Translations under genes and position numbers: made by a program
In this document: in pieces, positions 45,842 to 63,661 of the stretch
Layout of the letters: each line of letters begins with the position of its first letter
How positions within the stretch are numbered: position 1 is the first letter of the stretch
Notes under the pieces: model-generated
Seen by the model: only the letters and a program-made list of their open reading frames with translations
Told to the model about the DNA's origin: nothing
Databases searched by the model: none
Source: Leptospira ainazelensis
GTDB lineage: Bacteria; Spirochaetota; Leptospiria; Leptospirales; Leptospiraceae
NCBI RefSeq assembly: GCF_016918785.1
Contig: NZ_JAFFPT010000014.1
Span: forward strand, 62,001-126,000
Direction: 5' to 3'
DNA length: 64,000 nucleotides

Positions 45842-46813
45842 ATGACGAAAAAAAGATGTATTGTCACCGGCGGAGCCGGCCTTATCGGATCCAATCTCAT
45901 TGAAGAACTCAACCGCCAGGGAATCGACGACATTTTGGTCGTAGATCATCTGGGAAATTCCTCCAAATGGAAGAATTTAGTGGGAAAAAAATATTCCGAT
46001 TATCTGGAAAAAGAACACTTTTTAGATCTTGCGATTCGATCGAGTTTATTCAAAGATTATGATATTCTTTTTCACTTGGGGGCTTGTTCCTCCACTACCG
46101 AGACCGACGCTTCTTATCTGATTAACAATAATTTCGAGTATACAAAACTTCTCGCAAAAGAATCCCTCAAAAGTGGCACTCGTTTTGTCTACGCGTCCTC
46201 CGCCGCGACATACGGAGACGGCGCCAACGGTTACGACGACAAAGGCGACATCGGTTTTCTCAAACCCCTGAATATGTACGGTTATTCCAAACACATGTTC
46301 GACCTCTACGCTAAAAAACATTCCTTTCTGGATCGGATCACCGGAATCAAATATTTCAACGTATTCGGTTATGGAGAAGGGCATAAGGAAGATATGAGGA
46401 GCGTCGTTCTTAAGGGTTATGAGCAGATCAAAAAAGAAGGAAAGATCAAACTTTTCAAATCCTATAAACCGGAATACAAGGACGGAGAACAAAAACGGGA
46501 CTTTTTATACGCAAAGGACGCGGCTAAAATTACCGCCTATCTCGCGTTTGGCGGTTACGGCGGACTTTATAATTTGGGAAGAGGGGTCGCCGAAACTTGG
46601 AACGATTTGGTGTCTGCGATTTTTGACACACTCGGATTACCGCAAAACATTGAATACACCGAAATGCCTGAAACTCTCAAAGTGAAGTATCAGTATTATA
46701 CCTGCGCGGATACGACAAAACTGCTCAAAACGGGCTATAGTGATGGATTTACGCTGTTAAAGGATGCGGTGAGAGAGTATGTAACCCTCCTCGGTCAAGA
46801 AGAGGGTACATAA
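45842..46813 (+). CDS. hldD: ADP-L-glycero-D-manno-heptose 6-epimerase
   Basis: 323 residues of the extended SDR family making the heptose donor for the LPS core. The Rossmann motif TGGAGLIGSNLIEEL (9-23), the substrate loop SSAATYGDG, and catalytic YGYSKHMFD are all present. RDFLYAKDAAK matches the family. It stands 14 bp after the ubiD-like gene in the same direction. Confidence 0.93.
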   Translation: MTKKRCIVTGGAGLIGSNLIEELNRQGIDDILVVDHLGNSSKWKNLVGKKYSDYLEKEHFLDLAIRSSLFKDYDILFHLGACSSTTETDASYLINNNFEYTKLLAKESLKSGTRFVYASSAATYGDGANGYDDKGDIGFLKPLNMYGYSKHMFDLYAKKHSFLDRITGIKYFNVFGYGEGHKEDMRSVVLKGYEQIKKEGKIKLFKSYKPEYKDGEQKRDFLYAKDAAKITAYLAFGGYGGLYNLGRGVAETWNDLVSAIFDTLGLPQNIEYTEMPETLKVKYQYYTCADTTKLLKTGYSDGFTLLKDAVREYVTLLGQEEGT

Positions 46814-46838
46814 TGGATTTTGAATACGCTTTCGAGAA

Positions 46839-47138
46839 TCAACCGTAGATTTTTACGATCGTACGAATCAGATCCTTGTATTTGCCGTCTTTTAAGTAAT
46901 AGAATACTTGGTTGGATTCCTTTCTGCTGGAAAGAATTCCGTTGATCTTCATTTTACTTAAGTGTTGAGAAGCCGCAGATTGGCTGATACCGAGTAAATC
47001 TACAAGTTCGCCGACGCTGTGTTCTTTTTGAGAGAGGAAAAAAAGAATCTGCAAACGGTCCGGGTGTGCGATCCCCTTGATTCCGCGAATTGCTGATTCT
47101 AACTGGGTTTTCTTTAATACTGATTTTTCTTTAGACAT
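46839..47138 (-). CDS. ArsR-family transcriptional regulator
   Basis: 99 residues, winged HTH (HPDRLQILFFLSQKEHSVGELVDLLGISQSAASQHL). It lacks the Cys pair (ELCVC) of arsenic sensors, so it senses something else. It is convergent with hldD. The SDR gene also on the minus strand lies upstream of it, across a 178-bp AT-rich gap. Confidence 0.85.
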   Translation of the reverse strand: MSKEKSVLKKTQLESAIRGIKGIAHPDRLQILFFLSQKEHSVGELVDLLGISQSAASQHLSKMKINGILSSRKESNQVFYYLKDGKYKDLIRTIVKIYG

Positions 47139-47200
47139 TGTTTTACTCTTTTTTAGATTTCTAAAAGAAGAAGATGCTTTTCTTTTTAGACTGGATTATC

Positions 47201-47244
47201 GAATTAAGTTTATTCAGTTTTAGTAAACCATAAAGACTTAATTC
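47201..47244. promoter_or_regulatory. Candidate ArsR operator (spaced inverted repeat)
   Basis: GAATTAAG (47201-47208) and CTTAATTC (47237-47244) form a perfect 8-bp inverted repeat with a 28-bp spacer in the AT-rich region upstream of the ArsR gene. It could be two half-sites of an autoregulatory operator. The repeat is AT-only apart from one base per arm, so chance is possible. Confidence 0.3.
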
Positions 47245-47316
47245 AATAAATTACAGTCAATTATATTATAATTTTCTCTTAGTGTAAAGTTCTTTTCTGA
47301 AAAAATCGATTTCCGA

Positions 47317-48087
47317 TTAAATTTTTACTCCACCTGAAATTTCTAATACAACTCCGGATACTAAATCGTTGTTAGCGATGAACTCTGCGGTCATTGCGAT
47401 TTCATAAGGTTCTCCTAATCTACCAATCGGTATCAGAGACTCCCATTTTTTTAACGCTTCGGGATTCATATCTTTCATTACCATCTCTGTTTTTATAAAT
47501 CCCGGCGCTATTCCTGCCACACGAATGCCGTATCTACTTAACTCTTTTGCCCATAGTTTTGTCATTGCGGCAACTCCGGCTTTCGCCGCGGAATAATTTG
47601 TCTGACCCGGATTACCGTGCATCGCAACCGAAGCGATCGGAATGATCACACCTTTGCTCTTGCTTTCAATCATCTGAATCGCAGCTTCTCTACCCGTAAG
47701 AAATACGCCGGTGAGATTTACGTCGATGACCGATTGCCAATTTGCTAACGACATTTTTGAAACCACTTTCCCGGTTTCCTTATCAGTTTTAACGAGAAGG
47801 CCGTCTCTTAAGATTCCCGCGTTTAAAACCGCTACGTCCAAACTGCCGAACTGATTTACCGCGGCCTTCATAAGCTTTTCTGCATCTTCTTCCTTTGATA
47901 CGTCCGCTTTAAAAGAAAACACTTCGGCGCCCAAAGACTTGATATCATTTTCAGCTTCTTTTAATTTTTCTTCAGATATGTCTGAAAGGACGATTTTTGC
48001 CCCTCTTTTGGCGAAATGTTCCGCCATCGCTTTTCCCAATCCACCGGCGGAGCCGGTGACTAATACGGTTTTACCTTTGATTTCCAA
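47317..48087 (-). CDS. SDR-family reductase, FabG-like
   Basis: 256 residues. NADP-binding [15 protein letters not shown] (11-25), NAGILRDG, and the catalytic Ser152 (IASVAMHG), Tyr165-Lys169 (YSAAK) are intact. It resembles 3-oxoacyl-ACP reductase FabG or an acetoacetyl-CoA-type reductase; the exact substrate cannot be read. It overlaps the HATPase gene by 17 bp. Confidence 0.85.
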   Translation of the reverse strand: MEIKGKTVLVTGSAGGLGKAMAEHFAKRGAKIVLSDISEEKLKEAENDIKSLGAEVFSFKADVSKEEDAEKLMKAAVNQFGSLDVAVLNAGILRDGLLVKTDKETGKVVSKMSLANWQSVIDVNLTGVFLTGREAAIQMIESKSKGVIIPIASVAMHGNPGQTNYSAAKAGVAAMTKLWAKELSRYGIRVAGIAPGFIKTEMVMKDMNPEALKKWESLIPIGRLGEPYEIAMTAEFIANNDLVSGVVLEISGGVKI

Positions 48088-48781
48088 GATTATTTTCCTT
48101 TAGTTCCTTACTTCGAATGCTGATATAATTTTCCGAAAACGGAATCTCAACTCTTGCTACGGTTTCGTGTTCGTGAGTCATGATACGAAAGAGGTGAGGA
48201 TCTATATTCTCACTTTTTAATAGAATCATAATCAAAGCGATACCGAGTCCTGCGCCTTCCGTATTGTCCATGTTATCCATGTAGAATTCGGCGATATCGT
48301 TATAACCCATCGCCTTTCTCATTTTCTCGCGCATCCTTTCCTGTTCTTCGGCGATTACCGGAGTATTGTTCGTCACTTCGACGACAATACCTTCCGCAGT
48401 ATAAGTAATGTTTAGTTTAACAGAAATTCCACGTGCAAGACACCGTTTGCCATATTCGTCCGCCATTCTTTCCGAGAACTTTGCTTTGAATGCGGCGACT
48501 CCCTTTTCATATTCTTCCGGATTTCGAATATCCAAACCTTCGTCTTCAAAGAAAACTCTCTTTTGGTTGGCCTTTACTCCGTTGATGGACATTTCCTTGG
48601 TGATGGTATATAACATCTCCACATAACGAGTCTGTCCTACTTTGGATAGAATCTCAGTTATGATTCGAAGGACATATTTTTCAAGTTTGGAGTTCATCCG
48701 AGAGGATTGAACCGTGATGCGGGAACGCGATTGGATGAGTTCGCTTAGTTTTTGATCTAAGTCTTGAAAACTTTTTGCCAT
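48071..48781 (-). CDS. Histidine-kinase-like ATPase domain protein
   Basis: 236 residues. The N-terminal half is helical. It has a GHKL-like ATPase: an N-box-like stretch [19 protein letters not shown], then [14 protein letters not shown] and [17 protein letters not shown] for the G2 box. No phosphoacceptor His domain or receiver is seen. It is coupled to the SDR gene by a 17-bp overlap. The function is unknown; a regulatory kinase or stress protein is possible. Confidence 0.72.
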   Translation of the reverse strand: MAKSFQDLDQKLSELIQSRSRITVQSSRMNSKLEKYVLRIITEILSKVGQTRYVEMLYTITKEMSINGVKANQKRVFFEDEGLDIRNPEEYEKGVAAFKAKFSERMADEYGKRCLARGISVKLNITYTAEGIVVEVTNNTPVIAEEQERMREKMRKAMGYNDIAEFYMDNMDNTEGAGLGIALIMILLKSENIDPHLFRIMTHEHETVARVEIPFSENYISIRSKELKENNLGNQR

Positions 48782-49325
48782 ATTTCTTTCTATCCCCGTT
48801 AATTCCGGATGCTACCAATTTTCACTGTCAGTTTCAATGACAAAGAGATTGAATCAATCAAATTCCAGAATTACGATATTCTAAAAATCGGATAAAACCG
48901 TAAAAACCCAAACTCATTCTTTTAAACGGTTTGAATTCGGAGTTCCTGATTTTTTTTTGCAATCAAGGGACTCCTATATTAACCTTCCATCAATCGATTT
49001 TTCTCAGAGATCGGAAAAGAGAAACTAAGGACTTCTCCACGAAATCCGAATTGGATGGATTCATAAAATTCCGCCCTAAACCCGAGCCGATTTTTGCGGG
49101 CTTGTTATTTCGGATGGGAGAAAACGATACTTTAGTGCGGACTATGAGTTCATTTTCTATAAGAAAGGAAGTTTTGTTTTATTTATAAGAAAAATAGGCA
49201 CGAGAACTCCATAAAAATATCATAAAGTGGGAATTCTTCTCACGAACTCTTTCATTTTGATTTGTTTGATTTTTGAAAGAAAACAAGAGGATTCAAAATT
49301 TAGAATATTTTCTTTTCGCGTTTCG
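48782..49325. other. Non-coding region ahead of an element copy
   Basis: No convincing gene. An 85-codon frame at 48931-49188 (start MNSEFLIFFCNQGTPILTFH) is the only long frame and has no family resemblance. The gap runs from the HATPase gene to the element at 49326-49580. Confidence 0.4.
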
Positions 49326-49580
49326 CATAACCTACCCACTAAGTGAACTGATTCTTTCAAAAAATTTGTCGTAACAACGACAATCCTTCCGTGAAACGAA
49401 ATCCCCGCCCTGATTTCGGGTGGTGGGGAGCGGTGGCGGGAAAACCTCGGCTGACTTTCCTCTATCAGAAAAACCTTATCTTTGCAAGTAAAAGTCTCAA
49501 ATGTAGGAACTTCTACAAAAATTTTGATTTCGATCCTTGGTGATTCTAAATAGCTTTTCAACCTGTGGGGTAAGGTTATG
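49326..49580 (+). mobile_element. MITE-like element, copy D
   Basis: 255 bp. The left end CATAACCTACCCACTAAG and the right end CCTGTGGGGTAAGGTTATG are inverted (one base missing on the left). Internally it follows copies A and C: TTGTCGTAACAACGACAATC, CCCCGCCCTGATTTCGGGTGG, TGGCGGGAAAACC, CTATCAGAAA, and TGTAGGAACTTCTACA (49502-49517). No transposase lies inside. Flanking direct repeats are not evident. It lies between the HATPase gene and recN. Confidence 0.7.
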
Positions 49581-49777
49581 ATTCTTTACGTTCAGCGACG
49601 GTTTTACAAAAAAGTTAAAAATTCTTCTCCCATACTTTATAAATTGATAAGTCCTCTTCGTTTACCGCGTGTTTGGCGAGAATCCGGATCGAAAAAGAAT
49701 CGATTCCTTTTTTATGGAAAAAGTTTTTCGGTAAAAAAAATAACTTGCAATCAAATGTATAGCAGTTATATGAAGGG

Positions 49778-49783
49778 TATAAT
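49778..49783 (+). promoter_or_regulatory. Candidate -10 element for recN
   Basis: A perfect TATAAT lies 23 bp before the recN ATG, with ribosome-binding GAGG at 49798-49801. No good -35 is seen at 16-18 bp. I looked for an SOS box and found only the partial match TTGCAATCAAA (49745-49755), which does not fit TTTG-N5-CAAA. Confidence 0.4.
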
Positions 49784-49806
49784 TTGTTTAGTATCCCGAG
49801 GTAAAT

Positions 49807-51513
49807 ATGCTCAAAACCCTGAATATAAGAGATTTTGCTCTGATCGAAGAAGCCTGTATTGATTTTCAAAAAGGAATGACCGTAATCACCGGAGAGACTG
49901 GGGCCGGGAAATCCCTGATTCTGGACGCAATTTCTTCACTTTTGGGAGGAAAGAGCAGCCCGATGGAAATTCGAACCGGCGCACCAAAATACGTTCTGGA
50001 AGGGGTTTTTGATCTTTCCCGAAACCCAATCGCCCAGGATTGGCTTAAGGAGAAAGGTTTTCCCTCCGATTCCAAGGAGCTTACGCTTCATCGGGAATGC
50101 AGTCGGGACGGAAAATCCCGAATTCTGATCAATCAGTCCTTAGCCTCGTCGACCACGTTGAGAGGGCTTGGGGAATTGCTCGCGGAGGTGCACAATCAAA
50201 ACGATCAGATTCTTCTTTTGGATCGGAGCGAGCAGTTGGATATCATCGATCTGCACGCAGGTTTGATTCCGCTCCGAAACCAGGTGAAAGAATGTTTTTT
50301 AACTTATAAGAGTTTGAAAAAACGTCTGGAAGAATTGCGTAAGAACGAAGAGGAAAAGTCCAAACGAATCGAATTTCTTTCCTTTCAAATTCGAGAAATC
50401 AAAGAAGCCGACTTAAAAGACGGAGAAGAAGAGAGTTTAAACAAAGAAGAACGGCTTTTGGCCCATGGAGAACTTCTTGCGGAGAATTTTGAAATTCTTT
50501 CCTCCTATCTCGCTGATTCGGAATCCGCGATTCTTCCTTCTTTTCCCAGACTTCTGAACGCTGCGGAGAAGATCAAATCCATTCAACCGGACTTTGCCAA
50601 AACACTGGATTCCCTTCAGGAAATTTATATCCAACTCAAAGAGATCAATTCTTCGGTTTTGGATGAAAAGGAAGAGATTTTCTTTTCGCCGGATCGTTTG
50701 CAGTTTGTTCAGTCTCGATTGGACCTCATTTCCAAACTCAAAAAGAAATACGGTTCGGATCTTTCCGAAATTTTAGATTGTAAAAGAAAGGCGGAACAAG
50801 AGCTGGAAGCGATGGAAAAAAATTCCAAGAACAAGGAATCTATGGAAGCGGAAGTGGAGAATGTCACAACAAGACTTGGTTCTCTTTCGATCCAACTTTC
50901 CAAAGCGAGAAGGGAATCTTTGGTTCGATTTGAATCCTCCCTCAAGTCAGAATTGGAACATCTCGGAATGTCGGGCGCCGCAGTTCAAGTGGTTCTCCGT
51001 TGGGAACCGAGTCCTGAAGGGGAAATTTCAGCTTCCGGTAAGAGTTATATCGTAAACGAAACCGGACTCGATCAACTGGAATTCTATTTTAGTCCGAATC
51101 CTGGGGAAAAACCAAGACCACTTCGAAAAATTGCCTCGGGCGGGGAAGTGTCCAGAGTGATGCTTGCGATTCGTTCGATTTTGGGAGGGCAATCCCATCT
51201 TCGAGTTCTGATCTTTGATGAGATAGACTCCGGTTTGGGCGGGGAGATTGCGATGGACGTTGCTCGTAAACTTCGGAATTTAGCATCCAATCATCAACTC
51301 ATCCTGATTACGCATCTTCAGCAAATCGCCTCGGCCGCGAATGATCATCTCAAAATCAGTAAATTTGTCGAAGGAGGAAGAACTTTTTCCCGAGCAGAAT
51401 TCTTGAGTTTAGAAGAACGGACCTTGGAACTTGCAAGAATGATTTCGGGTCAAAGGGTTTCGAAAGGCGCTCTTGAGCATGCAAAGGAACTGCTGAAAAA
51501 ACAGGCGGTCTAA
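49807..51513 (+). CDS. recN: DNA repair protein RecN
   Basis: 568 residues, SMC-like ABC ATPase used in double-strand break repair. Walker [21 protein letters not shown] (29-48), a central coiled coil (about 160-370), and the C-terminal [17 protein letters not shown] signature with [20 protein letters not shown] (Walker B). TGAGK and the DEIDSG motif are both intact. ATG with GAGG 5 nt before. It is the first gene after the element copy D. Confidence 0.95.
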   Translation: MLKTLNIRDFALIEEACIDFQKGMTVITGETGAGKSLILDAISSLLGGKSSPMEIRTGAPKYVLEGVFDLSRNPIAQDWLKEKGFPSDSKELTLHRECSRDGKSRILINQSLASSTTLRGLGELLAEVHNQNDQILLLDRSEQLDIIDLHAGLIPLRNQVKECFLTYKSLKKRLEELRKNEEEKSKRIEFLSFQIREIKEADLKDGEEESLNKEERLLAHGELLAENFEILSSYLADSESAILPSFPRLLNAAEKIKSIQPDFAKTLDSLQEIYIQLKEINSSVLDEKEEIFFSPDRLQFVQSRLDLISKLKKKYGSDLSEILDCKRKAEQELEAMEKNSKNKESMEAEVENVTTRLGSLSIQLSKARRESLVRFESSLKSELEHLGMSGAAVQVVLRWEPSPEGEISASGKSYIVNETGLDQLEFYFSPNPGEKPRPLRKIASGGEVSRVMLAIRSILGGQSHLRVLIFDEIDSGLGGEIAMDVARKLRNLASNHQLILITHLQQIASAANDHLKISKFVEGGRTFSRAEFLSLEERTLELARMISGQRVSKGALEHAKELLKKQAV

Positions 51514-51625
51514 CTGTGGATCTTTTCCATTGAGAATCCCTGGAAAAAGGGTGGGCGCAGATTAGAAAACTGTTTGGCAGTAACAAGAGAGTTTTAAACT
51601 CTACTTATGGGAGAATTTTACTCAA

Positions 51626-52231
51626 ATGTTTTTAGCCAAATCTGATTCTCTAATTTCTGCGATCCCCCCAGAATCGGTTCCTATCGTTATCGTTTTAGTT
51701 TCTATCGTTGGTTTCACCATCATCATCGAAAGGATGCTCTATTTTTCAAAGTGGAAGCCGATCACTCCGACGGATTGGAGAGCTCTCAAAGACTTGTTCC
51801 GCCAAAAGAATTGGGACACGGCGACTGACTTTCTTAAAAACCTAAGTAACGGGCCGGCTTCCCAAGTTCTCCAAGCGGGAATCGAATCCTCTCGTAAAAA
51901 CCTAGACGCAGCGGAAGAAGAAATGTTATCCGCAGGTTTTGCTCAAATCCTCAAGATGGAAAGATTTCTTTCCGGTCTGGGAACGATCGCGACCATCTCT
52001 CCTCTTTTGGGAGTTTTAGGAACGGTTTTAGGAATCATTCGTTCCTTTGAAGAAGGTTCGGGAACTCGCGGGGCAGAAGTAGGGATCAGCGAGGCGTTGA
52101 TAACTACCGCGATGGGTTTAGCGATTGCGATTCCGGCTTACGTCGCCTACAATTACTTTCAAAAGAAAAAAGAAGATACAATCGCCGAGATGGAAAATCT
52201 TTCCGGTCAAGCGATCAAATATCTGAAGTAA
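51626..52231 (+). CDS. exbB: MotA/TolQ/ExbB proton channel family protein (ExbB-like)
   Basis: 201 residues with three hydrophobic helices (about 18-40, 108-135, 150-175). The C-terminal helices carry the family pattern [20 protein letters not shown]. ExbB-type proteins form a five-fold proton channel around ExbD. It is coupled to the next gene (2 bp apart), and BamA is just downstream. Whether it powers TonB- or Tol-like machinery cannot be read. Confidence 0.87.
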   Translation: MFLAKSDSLISAIPPESVPIVIVLVSIVGFTIIIERMLYFSKWKPITPTDWRALKDLFRQKNWDTATDFLKNLSNGPASQVLQAGIESSRKNLDAAEEEMLSAGFAQILKMERFLSGLGTIATISPLLGVLGTVLGIIRSFEEGSGTRGAEVGISEALITTAMGLAIAIPAYVAYNYFQKKKEDTIAEMENLSGQAIKYLK

Positions 52232-52232
52232 T

Positions 52233-52682
52233 ATGAAATTTAGAAAGTTCCGATCTTCATCAGGTAGGGCCGGTCAAATCGAATTGGCCCCTTTGATCGA
52301 CGTTATTAGTTTTATCGTAATTTATTTTTTGATGAACGCGACCTTAGAAAAATCCACCGTAATGAAGATAGAATTGCCTCGATCTTCTTCAACGGCCCAG
52401 GAAAAGAAAAAGGACGAACTTGTGATTACCATCAACAAAGATGGAAAGATATTTTTGGACAAAGATACGGATCCCGTTCCTCTGGAAAAACTTACCGATA
52501 AAATCAACGTATTTTTAGGTCCTTTGGATAAAAGAGAACCGGGTAAAAACAGAGTGATCATTCGTGGAGACGGTACTGCGAGTTATCAAACCGTAATCAA
52601 AGTAATCGATAAGGTAAACGAGGCAGGAGTGAGTAAGTTTAACCTCGCGATGGTTAGACAGTCGGGAGCCGGAGAAAAATAA
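52233..52682 (+). CDS. exbD: ExbD/TolR-family biopolymer transport protein
   Basis: 149 residues; one membrane helix (about 20-40, [18 protein letters not shown]) with the conserved proton-carrying Asp in LIDVISF, and a periplasmic domain ending in the [16 protein letters not shown] pattern of TolR/ExbD. It starts 2 bp after the ExbB-like gene. Confidence 0.87.
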   Translation: MKFRKFRSSSGRAGQIELAPLIDVISFIVIYFLMNATLEKSTVMKIELPRSSSTAQEKKKDELVITINKDGKIFLDKDTDPVPLEKLTDKINVFLGPLDKREPGKNRVIIRGDGTASYQTVIKVIDKVNEAGVSKFNLAMVRQSGAGEK

Positions 52683-52740
52683 ATACCGGCCTTTCGCGGT
52701 TTGATTCTGTAAGCAAATATCTGGTGGCTCAGTCTTTAAC

Positions 52741-55629
<2,889 letters not shown>

Positions 55630-55631
55630 CC

Positions 55632-57827
<2,196 letters not shown>

Positions 57828-57884
57828 GGAAGGGGTAAGTTTACTTTCCCGAAATCCGATACTAGTAGCAGACAGGAAACCCAG

Positions 57885-58325
57885 ATGAAGAAAATATTCG
57901 TGATATCCCTATTGCTTCTCACTGCCTCTTCCGGTATTTACGCCGGAAAGTCCCAAGGTGTTGTGGAAGAGTTTAACAAAGTAGAAGAATTTAACAAAAA
58001 CATCAAAATTTCGGACGCATTCAAAAAAGCGACCCTCGAAAAAAATCTCCTCTCCGCCGTAAAATACACCCTCCATCATAGATATCTTGAATACAAGGAA
58101 ATCACAAAGGATCTCAATGTGGAAACGATGTTGTATGAACCTCAAAAGGGAACTTACACCGTCTATGTGAAATATAAGAAATTCCTTTTTTTCTATAGTT
58201 ACAAAATGGATCCTGAAATCTATCTTCAAACTCCTGAAAACGAAGTCTTTTATATCCGCCCGGAAAACTTGGACGATCCCCACAAAGAAAGCGCCGCCAC
58301 TCCCGAAGTTAAACCCGGTAAGTGA
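57885..58325 (+). CDS. Small exported protein of unknown function
   Basis: 146 residues with a signal peptide (MKKIFVISLLLLTASSGIYA) and probable cleavage after GIYA. The mature part contains an 18-nt imperfect tandem duplication (57963-57980 and 57981-57998) encoding VEEFNK twice, and a YTVYVKYKKFLFFYSYKM strand. The C-terminal tail is Pro/Glu-rich. No family is recognised. It lies between pcrA and the CysQ-type gene. Confidence 0.65.
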   Translation: MKKIFVISLLLLTASSGIYAGKSQGVVEEFNKVEEFNKNIKISDAFKKATLEKNLLSAVKYTLHHRYLEYKEITKDLNVETMLYEPQKGTYTVYVKYKKFLFFYSYKMDPEIYLQTPENEVFYIRPENLDDPHKESAATPEVKPGK

Positions 58326-58350
58326 TTCTTTTTTACTGAGTATTTTCTTT

Positions 58351-59196
<846 letters not shown>

Positions 59197-59211
59197 TTCG
59201 CCAAAAATTCT

Positions 59212-60387
59212 ATGAGAAAAAAAGAATATTCGAATGCTCCGATTCAGAAGATCAAAATCGGCGTAGACGCAAGACCGTTTTCCACTCCTGTTTCGGGAGT
59301 GGGAAAGATGATTCACAGCGCGCTTTTGGATCTGGGAAAGGATCCTAGTTTTGAATTTTATCTTTTCTCTCACAGGGATCTTCATCCCAGTTATTCCGAT
59401 CTTTTAAAACTTCCGGGGATTCGATTTATCAAAGGTGAAGGATTTCTTTCCAAAAAAGGAGGAATCTATTTTGCGATTGCTCTTCCTCTCCAACTTCGAA
59501 AGATCCAACTCGATCTTTTTTGGGGAACTCAACAGGTTTTTCCTCCGTTTCTTTCCAAAAACACCGCTACCGTTCTGACTTATAACGATCTGGTAGCGTA
59601 TCGTTTTCCGGAAACTATGAGAACCCTCGCGAGGCTCCAGCAAAAATTTTATCTTTCCCGTTCCATTCGCCGCGCGGACAAACTCCTTCCGATTTCGGAA
59701 TCCACAAAAAACGAGGTTGCTGAATTTTTTCACATTCCATTCGAAAAGATGCAAGTGGTTTATCCGGGGATAGAACTTTCCGAATTCCAGGGTTTTCTTA
59801 AGAAAAAACCCGGAACTCGCGTCGATTCGCTTCCCAAAAAATACTTTCTTTCAGTATCCACGGTCGAACCCCGTAAAAATTATTCGTTCTTGTATAAGGC
59901 TTATTTGGAATATTCAAAATCCGTAAAGCCGAGTCAAAAGTTTTCCTGGGTGATCGGAGGAAAGGCCGGTTGGGAAGATCCGGAATTTATCGAGACGCTC
60001 CGAAGCGATCAGAGCAAAAAAATCGGAATCCACTGGATTGAAAGTCCGACCGACGTGGAACTCGCGCACATGTACAAAAAGTGTTCTTTGTTCTTATTTT
60101 CTTCATTATACGAAGGATTTGGAATTCCTCTTTTAGAAGCTCTCAGTTTACAAAAACCGGCGATCGTTACCGATCTTTCCGTTTTTCGGGAAATCGGAGG
60201 AAATCGGATTCAGTATTTAAAATTGGAACAGGATCTTTGGGTGAAAGCGCTTCTTGATTTTTCTAAAAAACCCCATCCGGGTAAAAAGGTGGATCTTCGA
60301 AAATTCTACCGGAGCGCCGCCGCAAAGACGATCGCGGATCAAATTCGTGAAGTTCTAAAATCTAAAACCATTTCCTCCAGCCGCTAA
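59212..60387 (+). CDS. Glycosyltransferase family 1/4 (GT-B)
   Basis: 391 residues, GT-B fold. The C-terminal nucleotide-sugar region has YFLSVSTVEPRKNYSFLY and SSLYEGFGIPLLEALS with the EX7E-type Glu pair. The N-terminal domain has GVDARPFSTPVSGVGKM. The acceptor is unknown, perhaps LPS or a glycolipid. It overlaps the convergent small gene by 26 bp. Confidence 0.83.
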   Translation: MRKKEYSNAPIQKIKIGVDARPFSTPVSGVGKMIHSALLDLGKDPSFEFYLFSHRDLHPSYSDLLKLPGIRFIKGEGFLSKKGGIYFAIALPLQLRKIQLDLFWGTQQVFPPFLSKNTATVLTYNDLVAYRFPETMRTLARLQQKFYLSRSIRRADKLLPISESTKNEVAEFFHIPFEKMQVVYPGIELSEFQGFLKKKPGTRVDSLPKKYFLSVSTVEPRKNYSFLYKAYLEYSKSVKPSQKFSWVIGGKAGWEDPEFIETLRSDQSKKIGIHWIESPTDVELAHMYKKCSLFLFSSLYEGFGIPLLEALSLQKPAIVTDLSVFREIGGNRIQYLKLEQDLWVKALLDFSKKPHPGKKVDLRKFYRSAAAKTIADQIREVLKSKTISSSR

Positions 60388-60772
60388 GTCTGGAAAGCGT
60401 TCCTGAAAATTCCAAACCGATCTTAGAATCGATTTGAAGATGAATTCTTTTTCGATCCAAGGGTTGGAGTCGAACCGTAAATTCTTCTTCTCCATTCTTA
60501 AAACTCAAATAATCCGGTAAAAACTCGAGAGTATTCTTTTTAGAATTTCCATTCAAAGGAATTGTAAGCTCTTTAGCGGTTTCTTTTCCTTTCAAAAGGA
60601 TCCGGATCCGATTTTCTTGGAGTTCCAGTTTCGCTTTCCGAATGGTTTCGGAAAAATAAGGTTCTTTAGAAGCGGGGGTCGAGATCATTCCGGAACCTCC
60701 GAAACGATCCGTTTTTAGATACGTTGAGAATTCTTCCGGACCTGAAAAGTAATTGTAAAAGACTGGATTCAC
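60362..60772 (-). CDS. Hypothetical protein
   Basis: 136 residues, beta-rich and without a signal peptide or motif (MNPVFYNYFSGPEEFSTYLK; repeated FTVRLQPLDRKRIHLQ). The stop overlaps the end of the glycosyltransferase gene by 26 bp in convergent orientation. Codon use is normal for the region. I find no family. Confidence 0.55.
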   Translation of the reverse strand: MNPVFYNYFSGPEEFSTYLKTDRFGGSGMISTPASKEPYFSETIRKAKLELQENRIRILLKGKETAKELTIPLNGNSKKNTLEFLPDYLSFKNGEEEFTVRLQPLDRKRIHLQIDSKIGLEFSGTLSRLSGWRKWF

Positions 60773-60860
60773 TGGCGTGGTCCCAGTTTGAAAGAACGTC
60801 GTAAGCTGGAAAGATTTTTTCCATTTACATTCTTTTCGATTTTGGGAGAATGCTTAAGAG

Positions 60861-61358
60861 ATGTTTCTCACACGTTGTTTTTTTCTTCTTCTCTTATTTT
60901 GGATCTCCGCCTGTCATTCTTCGAAAGAAGAATCGGTTCTTTATAAACTCAAACTGACCGACTTCGACGGTCGATTGACAAGTCTTCAGGAATACAAGGG
61001 AAGGGTTTTACTCTTAGACGTTTGGGCTTCTTGGTGTGAACCTTGTAAGGATGCGGTTCCGGTCTTAGAAAAACTTTCCAAAGATCTGCAAGGTAAGAAT
61101 GGGATTCTTTTGGGGATCAACACCGAGCCGGACCTCAGCAAAGACGAACACGTCCAAGCGGCTCGGGAATTCGGGATTACCTATCCATCCTTTGTGGACC
61201 GAGATTTTGAATTGATAAACGAATTTAAGGTAGAAGGTCAACCGGCGCTCCTCGTATTTAGCGTCTCCGGAAAACTTTTGAAAATTCAGTATGGAATTCA
61301 AGAGAGAGACTACCCAAAACTCCGAGCCAATTTTTCAAATTGGTTCACTGCACCATAA
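60861..61358 (+). CDS. TlpA/ResA-like thioredoxin lipoprotein
   Basis: 165 residues with a lipoprotein signal (MFLTRCFFLLLLFWISAC, Cys18) and a thioredoxin fold with LDVWASWCEPCKDAVPVLEKL. The active-site CEPC fits TlpA/ResA. Such envelope proteins reduce cytochrome c hemes or other thiols, which would suit the c-type cytochromes of the cbb3 locus 46 kb away (inference). It is divergent from the neighbouring hypothetical gene. Confidence 0.83.
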   Translation: MFLTRCFFLLLLFWISACHSSKEESVLYKLKLTDFDGRLTSLQEYKGRVLLLDVWASWCEPCKDAVPVLEKLSKDLQGKNGILLGINTEPDLSKDEHVQAAREFGITYPSFVDRDFELINEFKVEGQPALLVFSVSGKLLKIQYGIQERDYPKLRANFSNWFTAP

Positions 61359-61453
61359 TATTGTATAACACGGTAAATAAATAAGACCTTCTCGAAAACG
61401 ATCCAAAAAAAAGGGTTTATTTCTTAGGTTCCCTATTTAATTTTGAATCCTTG

Positions 61454-61493
61454 CCGGCAGGATCTTGCCGGAATCCCTAAGTTGTATTAAACT
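61454..61493 (+). promoter_or_regulatory. Candidate promoter and hairpin upstream of the acyl-CoA synthetase
   Basis: CCGGCA (61454-61459) and TGCCGG (61466-61471) form an inverted repeat. Overlapping it is a possible -35 TTGCCG (61465-61470) with TAAACT (61488-61493) 17 bp later. The AGGAG ribosome site precedes the ATG at 61511. The hexamers are imperfect. Confidence 0.35.
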
Positions 61494-61510
61494 AAAGATA
61501 TCAGGAGTGA

Positions 61511-63565
<2,055 letters not shown>

Positions 63566-63587
63566 AATTTTCCGATCTTTCGAATTT

Positions 63588-63619
63588 CAAAGGCCAGCCC
63601 TCAAAAGCTGGCTTTTTTA
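63588..63619 (+). terminator. Rho-independent terminator after acyl-CoA synthetase
   Basis: GCCAGC (63593-63598) and GCTGGC (63607-63612) pair with an 8-nt loop, followed by six T. It sits 22 bp past the stop and before the next gene's start at 63662. Confidence 0.85.
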
Positions 63620-63661
63620 TTTCTTCGGAGAATCCGGCCGGGTACCGATATAAAAGAATAT

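Noticed and set aside
46839..47138. An arsenic-type ArsR metal sensor
   Set aside because: The Cys pair of the metal site is absent (ELVDLLG), so it is only an ArsR-family regulator of unknown signal.
48931..49188. An 85-codon frame in the gap before element copy D
   Set aside because: It has no family resemblance, no good ribosome site and unusual composition; I could not support it as a gene.
49745..49755. A LexA/SOS box upstream of recN
   Set aside because: The nearest match TTGCAATCAAA does not fit the spacing TTTG-N5-CAAA reported for Leptospira LexA.
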